Part shown: one piece after another, positions 1-5,584 of the stretch | Layout of the letters: every line of letters begins with the position of its first letter | Numbering within the stretch: the first letter of the stretch is position 1 | Origin: an uncultured Eubacteriales bacterium | GTDB taxonomy: Bacteria; Bacillota; Clostridia; Oscillospirales; Butyricicoccaceae | Direction: 5' to 3' | Length of the DNA stretch: 5,584 nucleotides | NCBI GenBank assembly: GCA_934675045.1 | Contig: CAKUPI010000129.1 | Span: 1 to 5,584, forward strand | Translations under genes and position numbers: made by a program | The notes under the pieces: generated by a model | What the model saw: the letters and a program-made list of their open reading frames with translations, nothing else | The model's database searches: none | What the model was told of the DNA's origin: nothing

Positions 1-772
1 GAACAAAGAGGGCGACGCAGATGCCGACGGCCAGAATGCCCAGCACCTTGCCGAGGTCGGCCAGCCGCTTTTGCAGCGGGGTCATTTCCTCGCCCGAGTC
101 CTCGAGCATGGCGGCGATGCGGCCGATTTCCGTGTTCATGCCGGTGCCGACGGCGACGCCCTCGCCGCGGCCGTAGGTGACCGAGGTCGAGGAGAAGGCC
201 ATGTTGACGCGGTCGCCCAGCCCGGCCTTCGGGCCGACGACGGCGCCGGCGTCCTTGGTGACGGGCACGCTCTCGCCCGTCAGGGCCGATTCCTCGATTT
301 TGAGGTTGACCGAAAGCGTCAGGCGCAGGTCGCAGGGCACGACGCGGCCGGCCTCGAGCACGACAATGTCGCCGGGGACCAGCTGTTCTGCCGGTATTTC
401 ACACAGCACGCCCTCGCGGCGGACAAGCGCCGATGGCGAGGAGAGCTTTTTGAGGGCCGCGAGCGCGTCCTGCGCCTTTCCCTCCTGCACCATGCCGATG
501 ACGGCGTTGAGCGCGACGACCACGAGAATGATGACGGCGTCGGAAAACTCGCGCAGCGCGCAGGAGATGGCGGCGGCGGCAAACAGGATATAGATCATGG
601 GGTCGTTGAGCTGCGCGAGCAGCATTTGCAGCCGGGTTTTTCCCTTTTTCTCCGCCAGACGGTTGAGCCCGTGCTTTTGCAGGCGGCTTTGCGCCTCGGC
701 ACCGCTCAGGCCCGACTCCGGGGAAACGCCCAGCTCCTTCAGGGTTTCGCAGAGGCTTTGGTCGTAGTCCAT
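1..772 (-). CDS. P2-type cation-transporting ATPase (Ca2+/Mn2+ family), N-terminal part, cut by window edge
   Basis: This gene encodes a membrane pump that uses ATP to move divalent cations out of the cytoplasm. Only the first 257 residues are in the window; the phosphorylation (DKTG) and nucleotide-binding domains lie beyond the left edge. Visible parts are a cation-ATPase N-terminal segment (about 1-50), a first membrane hairpin (TM1 about 58-74, TM2 about 77-95), the actuator domain with PGDIV at 133-137 and the dephosphorylation motif TGES at 165-168, and the start of TM3 (about 242-257). The loop that usually reads VPAD has Cys at 147 (VPCDLRL). The ATG at 772 is chosen because AAAAGGAG (781-788) sits 8-9 nt upstream. 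The yybP-ykoY riboswitch in the leader points to Mn2+ as a physiological substrate. The family also includes Ca2+ pumps, and the selectivity residues in TM4-TM6 are not visible, so Ca2+ or mixed transport is possible. Confidence 0.93.
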   Translation of the reverse strand, partial: MDYDQSLCETLKELGVSPESGLSGAEAQSRLQKHGLNRLAEKKGKTRLQMLLAQLNDPMIYILFAAAAISCALREFSDAVIILVVVALNAVIGMVQEGKAQDALAALKKLSSPSALVRREGVLCEIPAEQLVPGDIVVLEAGRVVPCDLRLTLSVNLKIEESALTGESVPVTKDAGAVVGPKAGLGDRVNMAFSSTSVTYGRGEGVAVGTGMNTEIGRIAAMLEDSGEEMTPLQKRLADLGKVLGILAVGICVALFV

Positions 773-838
773 AACGATAGCTCCTTTTCTGTGCATACAA
801 ACTATTGAATCGTCCCTCAGGCCCCGCGCCCGGGGATC

Positions 839-873
839 AAAAAAGACTCCCGGCACCCGCGGCGCCAAGAGTC
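839..873 (-). terminator. Riboswitch-controlled intrinsic terminator in the ATPase leader
   Basis: On the minus strand a 13-bp stem (arms 861-873 and 845-857, with three G-U wobbles) closes a 3-nt loop at 858-860 and is followed at once by six U residues (844-839). This is a textbook intrinsic terminator, placed 66 nt before the ATPase start codon. Its left arm contains CUCUUGG (865-871), which is also the 3' strand of the riboswitch P1 stem. The terminator and the ligand-bound aptamer therefore cannot form together. Confidence 0.9.
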
Positions 874-952
874 TCGTTACCTGTTCGGACACCGCACCAG
901 AGGCCTTTTCGCCCCATGCTGTTGATACGGTGTTTAAAACTACTCCCTCTGG
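865..952 (-). promoter_or_regulatory. yybP-ykoY family manganese riboswitch (aptamer)
   Basis: The transcript shows the two conserved blocks of this class. GGAGUAG (946-940) follows directly after the 5' P1 strand CCAGAG (952-947), and AACGAGA (878-872) runs into the 3' P1 strand CUCUUGG (871-865). Between them an internal helix pairs ACACCG (933-928) with CGGUGU (894-889), enclosing a CGUAUCAAC segment where the family usually carries a CGUCA-like strand. Inside that is a further small hairpin (GGGGC/GCCUC with a GAAAAG loop). Established knowledge: yybP-ykoY RNAs bind Mn2+ and control Mn2+ exporters, including P-type ATPases. Inferred action: Mn2+ closes P1, which removes the left arm of the overlapping terminator (839-873) and allows transcription into the ATPase gene. 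Identification is by motif and pairing by eye, not by covariance model. Confidence 0.88.
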
Positions 953-972
953 AAAGTATTCAACTGGTATTT

Positions 973-1001
973 ATGATAGCGCATCCCGCCGCCGCTGTCA
1001 A
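973..1001 (-). promoter_or_regulatory. Sigma-A type promoter for the riboswitch-ATPase unit
   Basis: A perfect -35 box TTGACA (1001-996) and a -10 box TATCAT (978-973) are separated by 17 nt. The predicted transcription start is near 966, about 14 nt before the first base of the riboswitch P1 stem. The leader before the ATPase ATG would be about 195 nt. Confidence 0.85.
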
Positions 1002-1031
1002 GGGGGCTTTGGCAAAACCGCGCTTTGGGAT

Positions 1032-1068
1032 GGCCCCCGCAAAGCCCCAAGGGGCCTTGCGGGGAGCC
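1032..1068 (-). terminator. GC-rich hairpin downstream of clpB, possible terminator
   Basis: Arms at 1051-1064 and 1035-1048 pair over 14 positions with one G-U wobble, around a 2-nt centre (in practice a 4-nt loop), and GGC/GCC ends can extend the stem. It starts about 55 nt after the clpB stop codon and ends before the ATPase promoter. No U tract follows on either strand, so it is not a canonical intrinsic terminator. It could be a Rho-dependent or weak stop, or a 3'-end stabilising structure for the clpB message. Confidence 0.45.
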
Positions 1069-1118
1069 TGCGGCCTGCGCCGGGACCTGCACGCTTTCTG
1101 CGCGGCCCGCCGGCGCCT

Positions 1119-3725
<2,607 letters not shown>

Positions 3726-3741
3726 AGGGATTTCACTCCTT

Positions 3742-3777
3742 TAATCAGGGTGTATTCTGTCAATCAAAGTGTATTCT
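3742..3777. repeat. Tandem direct repeat (2 x 17 bp, 19-bp period) upstream of clpB, candidate operator
   Basis: The copies at 3742-3758 and 3761-3777 match at 14 of 17 positions, with AATCA and GTGTATTCT constant. The right-hand copy lies inside a perfect short dyad, TGTA-TTC-TACA (3770-3780); the left-hand copy keeps only one half of it (TGTA-TTC-TGTC, 3751-3761). The array overlaps the stop codon of the ribbon-helix-helix gene at one end and meets the clpB ribosome binding site at the other. The near two-turn spacing would place two bound proteins on the same DNA face. A regulatory role is inferred from position only. Confidence 0.5.
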
Positions 3778-4420
3778 ACAACAGGGGTTTTCCGGCCTTC
3801 AGCCAGGCGGCGTAGCTCCGCCCCACCTCGCCGGCCGCCCTTTCGGGCTCGTCAAGGCTTTCGAAGTAAAGCCGCAGGGAATGGTCGAAAAGGGTCACAT
3901 ACCCGGCGATGCATTCCCCGAGCGACTGGGCGCTTTGGCCCTTCCCCTCGGGCCGGAATATCCGCGTGTACCGCCCCGGCTCGATGGTGGCCTCGACGCC
4001 GCCGCGCAGGCGGCGCTCCAGCCCGTCCCACAGGGTGAAAAAGCCCTCAGCGTCCGCCAAAAGCACCGCGCTGCGCGTCCGAAGCTGGGCGCGCAGGCGG
4101 CCCGCCGGTCCGGCTTTCGACCGAAACAGCTCGACGGTGTAGCGCACGGTGGGATTGTATTTGTAGTGCAGCGCCGAGCGCAGCATCATGCCGCCGCCCG
4201 AGGGCGGGGCGACCAGCTGCATCTCGCTCCCCCCGTCCAACAGCCGCCGGGCACAGTCGAGCACCTGCTGCATGTGCATTTCCGGTGTTGTGTAAGACAG
4301 GTATTCGGCCAGTATTTCGTTGATCAGCCCCGACCGGCTCTGACCGCGCGTGTAGGCGGCGCGATCCAGCTGCTTGACCAGCTCGTCCGACAGCACAAGG
4401 CTGTATACGCTTTTTTTCAT
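3776..4420 (-). CDS. Ribbon-helix-helix (CopG/Arc-like) DNA-binding protein with unknown C-terminal domain
   Basis: The 214-residue product starts with a clear ribbon-helix-helix fold: strand SVYSLVLS (4-11), helix A DELVKQLDRAAYTRG (12-26), then helix B SRSGLINEILAEYLSY (28-43). Such proteins bind DNA as dimers through paired N-terminal strands. Residues about 50-214 look like a mixed alpha/beta domain (strand-like TVRYTVEL at 91-98, then RLRAQLRTRSAVLLAD at 108-123) that I do not recognise; it could sense a ligand or mediate oligomerisation. The start at 4420 is supported by GGAGG (4432-4428) 7 nt upstream. A longer reading from 4462 would begin upstream of the promoter's -10 box, so it is rejected. 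The gene lies 50 bp upstream of clpB on the same strand with no terminator between them, which suggests co-transcription. A role in controlling itself or clpB is an inference. Confidence 0.85.
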   Translation of the reverse strand: MKKSVYSLVLSDELVKQLDRAAYTRGQSRSGLINEILAEYLSYTTPEMHMQQVLDCARRLLDGGSEMQLVAPPSGGGMMLRSALHYKYNPTVRYTVELFRSKAGPAGRLRAQLRTRSAVLLADAEGFFTLWDGLERRLRGGVEATIEPGRYTRIFRPEGKGQSAQSLGECIAGYVTLFDHSLRLYFESLDEPERAAGEVGRSYAAWLKAGKPLL

Positions 4421-4448
4421 AGTCTTTCCTCCCGCAAACCCTAAATAA

Positions 4449-4476
4449 ATTATATCGCGCATTATTAACTTGTCAA
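4449..4476 (-). promoter_or_regulatory. Sigma-A type promoter of the ribbon-helix-helix gene (and probably clpB)
   Basis: The -35 box TTGACA (4476-4471) and -10 box TATAAT (4454-4449) are both perfect consensus with a 16-nt spacer. Transcription should begin near 4442, leaving a leader of only about 20 nt that carries the GGAGG ribosome binding site. No CIRCE-like inverted repeat flanks it. As no good separate promoter is seen in front of clpB, this one may also supply clpB transcript. Confidence 0.85.
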
Positions 4477-4523
4477 TGGTTTTATATAAGAATTTTCAAC
4501 ACGTTTACAAATGACTCCCCCCG

Positions 4524-4552
4524 TTGAGTTTCCCCCTTTTTTCCCGTATAAT
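4524..4552 (+). promoter_or_regulatory. Sigma-A type promoter of the PLP enzyme gene
   Basis: TTGAGT (4524-4529) and a perfect TATAAT (4547-4552) are spaced by 17 nt, giving a start near 4559 and a leader of about 22 nt. The spacer is pyrimidine only for 16 of its 17 bases (4530-4545) and contains the mirror-symmetric run CCC-TTTTTT-CCC. The -35 box lies about 48 bp from the divergent promoter's -35 box. Confidence 0.8.
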
Positions 4553-4580
4553 AAAGGAAACAACGGAAAGGGTGTTTTTG

Positions 4581-5576
4581 ATGCTGCTTGACTCCCAGCC
4601 GCGCGTGCGGCTTCTGACCGCCGAAACCCCGCTCGAACCGGCCCTCCGGCTGGGCGGTGCGCTCGGCCTGCCCCTGTACCTCAAGCGCGACGACCTGATG
4701 AGCCTCGGCATGGGCGGCAACAAGGTGCGCTCGCTCGAGTTCTGGCTGGGCGAGGCGCTGGCGCAGGGCTGCGACACGGTGCTGGTGGGCGGACTGCCCC
4801 AGTCCAACCTGTGCCGCCTGACGGCGGCCGCCTGTATCCGGGCGGGGCTTTCCTGCCTTGTCGTCCACAACGCGCCCGCGCCCGCCCCGGACAGCGTGCC
4901 GCAGGGCAACGCGCTGCTCAACCGCCTGATGGGCGTGCAGACCCTGTACTGCGGCGCCGTCGACGAATACCGGCGCATGGACTGCCTGCGCGAGCAGGCC
5001 GATCTTCTGCGCGCGCAGGGCAAAAAGCCCTATATCGTCGCAGACCCCGTGACGGGCGCTTTGGGCTATGTCTCCGCCGCTTTTGAGCTGTCCCGGCAGG
5101 CCGAACGGCAGGGCGTCCCCCTCCGCCACGTTTTCATCAGCGCGTCGGCCGGGCCGACCGAGACCGGGCTTTTGTTCGGCCTGTGCCTGCTGGGCGGCGT
5201 GACCGTCCATCTGGTCAGCGTGGAATACGACGAACAGACCTTTTGGGGCATTGCCGACGAAATCTTCGCCGGGCTGGAGAAGCGGCTGGGCGTGCGCCCC
5301 GCCGCGCGTCCGCGCGACGTCGCCCGGTTTTACGGCCAGTATCTCGGGCAGGGCTACGCCGTGCCGACCGAGGGCGCCCTTGACGCCGTGCGCGCGCTGG
5401 CGCAGTCCGAGGGCGTCTTTGTCGAGACGGTCTACAACGCCAAGGTGCTCTGCGGGCTGATGGATTTGGCCCGGCAAAAGGCGCTGCCGGCCGATCAGGC
5501 CGTCTGCTTTTACCACACCGGCGGCGCGCCCGCCCAGTTCGGGCAGGCGCCGCAGTTTTCCGGCATCGCGCGGTAG
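4581..5576 (+). CDS. PLP-dependent enzyme, D-cysteine desulfhydrase / ACC deaminase family (divergent member)
   Basis: The 331-residue protein has the length and motif order of fold-type II PLP enzymes related to D-cysteine desulfhydrase and 1-aminocyclopropane-1-carboxylate deaminase, which break down small amino acids to a keto acid and ammonia (plus sulfide for D-cysteine). Visible motifs are LKRDDL (34-39), GGNKVRSLEF (45-54) with the likely PLP lysine Lys48, GGLPQSNLCR (70-79), ETVYNAK (282-288) and YHTGG (311-315). Two motifs deviate from the family: the residue after QSN is Leu77 instead of the usual His, and the glycine-rich phosphate loop expected as SGGTQAG-like reads SAGPTETG (189-196). 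The substrate is therefore uncertain. The ATG at 4581 follows AAAGGG by 8 nt and lies just after the promoter; the in-frame TTG at 4524 is part of the -35 box, so it cannot be the start from this promoter. The stop is 8 bp from the window edge, so no terminator is seen. Confidence 0.85.
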   Translation: MLLDSQPRVRLLTAETPLEPALRLGGALGLPLYLKRDDLMSLGMGGNKVRSLEFWLGEALAQGCDTVLVGGLPQSNLCRLTAAACIRAGLSCLVVHNAPAPAPDSVPQGNALLNRLMGVQTLYCGAVDEYRRMDCLREQADLLRAQGKKPYIVADPVTGALGYVSAAFELSRQAERQGVPLRHVFISASAGPTETGLLFGLCLLGGVTVHLVSVEYDEQTFWGIADEIFAGLEKRLGVRPAARPRDVARFYGQYLGQGYAVPTEGALDAVRALAQSEGVFVETVYNAKVLCGLMDLARQKALPADQAVCFYHTGGAPAQFGQAPQFSGIAR

Positions 5577-5584
5577 CCCACCCC

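Noticed and set aside
71..808. Plus-strand open frame opposite the ATPase N-terminus
   Set aside because: The minus strand encodes a clear P-type ATPase with TGES and membrane segments; the plus frame is low-complexity and runs into the riboswitch leader.
822..835. Small hairpin CCCCG-GGCG-CGGGG between the riboswitch terminator and the ATPase start
   Set aside because: The stem is only 5 bp and has no U tract. It may add to the terminator region or be chance in GC-rich DNA.
3742..3780. CtsR or CIRCE operator in front of clpB
   Set aside because: Neither the GGTCAAA tandem heptads nor the TTAGCACTC inverted repeat is present; the direct repeat has a different sequence.
4421..4462. Upstream extension of the ribbon-helix-helix protein starting at 4462 (14 extra residues)
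   Set aside because: The extension would overlap the -10 box of the perfect promoter at 4449-4476, and the internal ATG at 4420 has a strong GGAGG site.
4482..5516. 344-codon minus-strand open frame opposite the PLP enzyme
   Set aside because: It has no recognisable motif or ribosome binding site and is the reverse shadow of a gene with clear family motifs.

Overview
The window is GC-rich bacterial DNA with strong AGGAG-type ribosome binding sites and near-consensus sigma-A promoters. A ClpB disaggregase, a yybP-ykoY manganese riboswitch and low-spacing Gram-positive style gene starts together suggest a high-GC member of the Clostridia (Oscillospiraceae-like). The taxon is an inference from style, not from a marker gene.

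Layout, left to right. Positions 1-772 (minus strand) hold the N-terminal 257 residues of a P2-type cation ATPase that runs off the left edge. Its leader (773-1001) is fully readable: a TTGACA/TATCAT promoter, a yybP-ykoY (Mn2+) riboswitch aptamer, and an intrinsic terminator whose left arm is also the right arm of the aptamer's P1 stem. This predicts an Mn2+-induced ON switch, so the ATPase is best read as a Mn2+ (or Mn2+/Ca2+) exporter. A GC-rich hairpin at 1032-1068 lies between this promoter and the end of clpB. Positions 1119-3725 (minus) are a complete clpB. Fifty bases upstream of clpB, on the same strand, ends a 214-residue ribbon-helix-helix protein of unknown C-terminal function (3776-4420). 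The gap between the two holds a 17-bp direct repeat with a 19-bp period that runs from the stop codon of the first gene to the ribosome binding site of clpB. The ribbon-helix-helix gene has its own TTGACA/TATAAT promoter, and divergently from it a TTGAGT/TATAAT promoter drives a PLP-dependent enzyme of the D-cysteine desulfhydrase/ACC deaminase family (4581-5576, plus).

How the genes relate: the left unit is metal homeostasis under RNA control. The middle unit is protein quality control, probably co-transcribed with a DNA-binding protein that may control the pair. The right gene is an amino-acid PLP enzyme with unusual substitutions in its conserved motifs. ClpB and the riboswitch are secure. 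The least explained part is the ribbon-helix-helix protein and the repeat next to it. No mobile elements, CRISPR arrays, tRNA or rRNA genes were seen.
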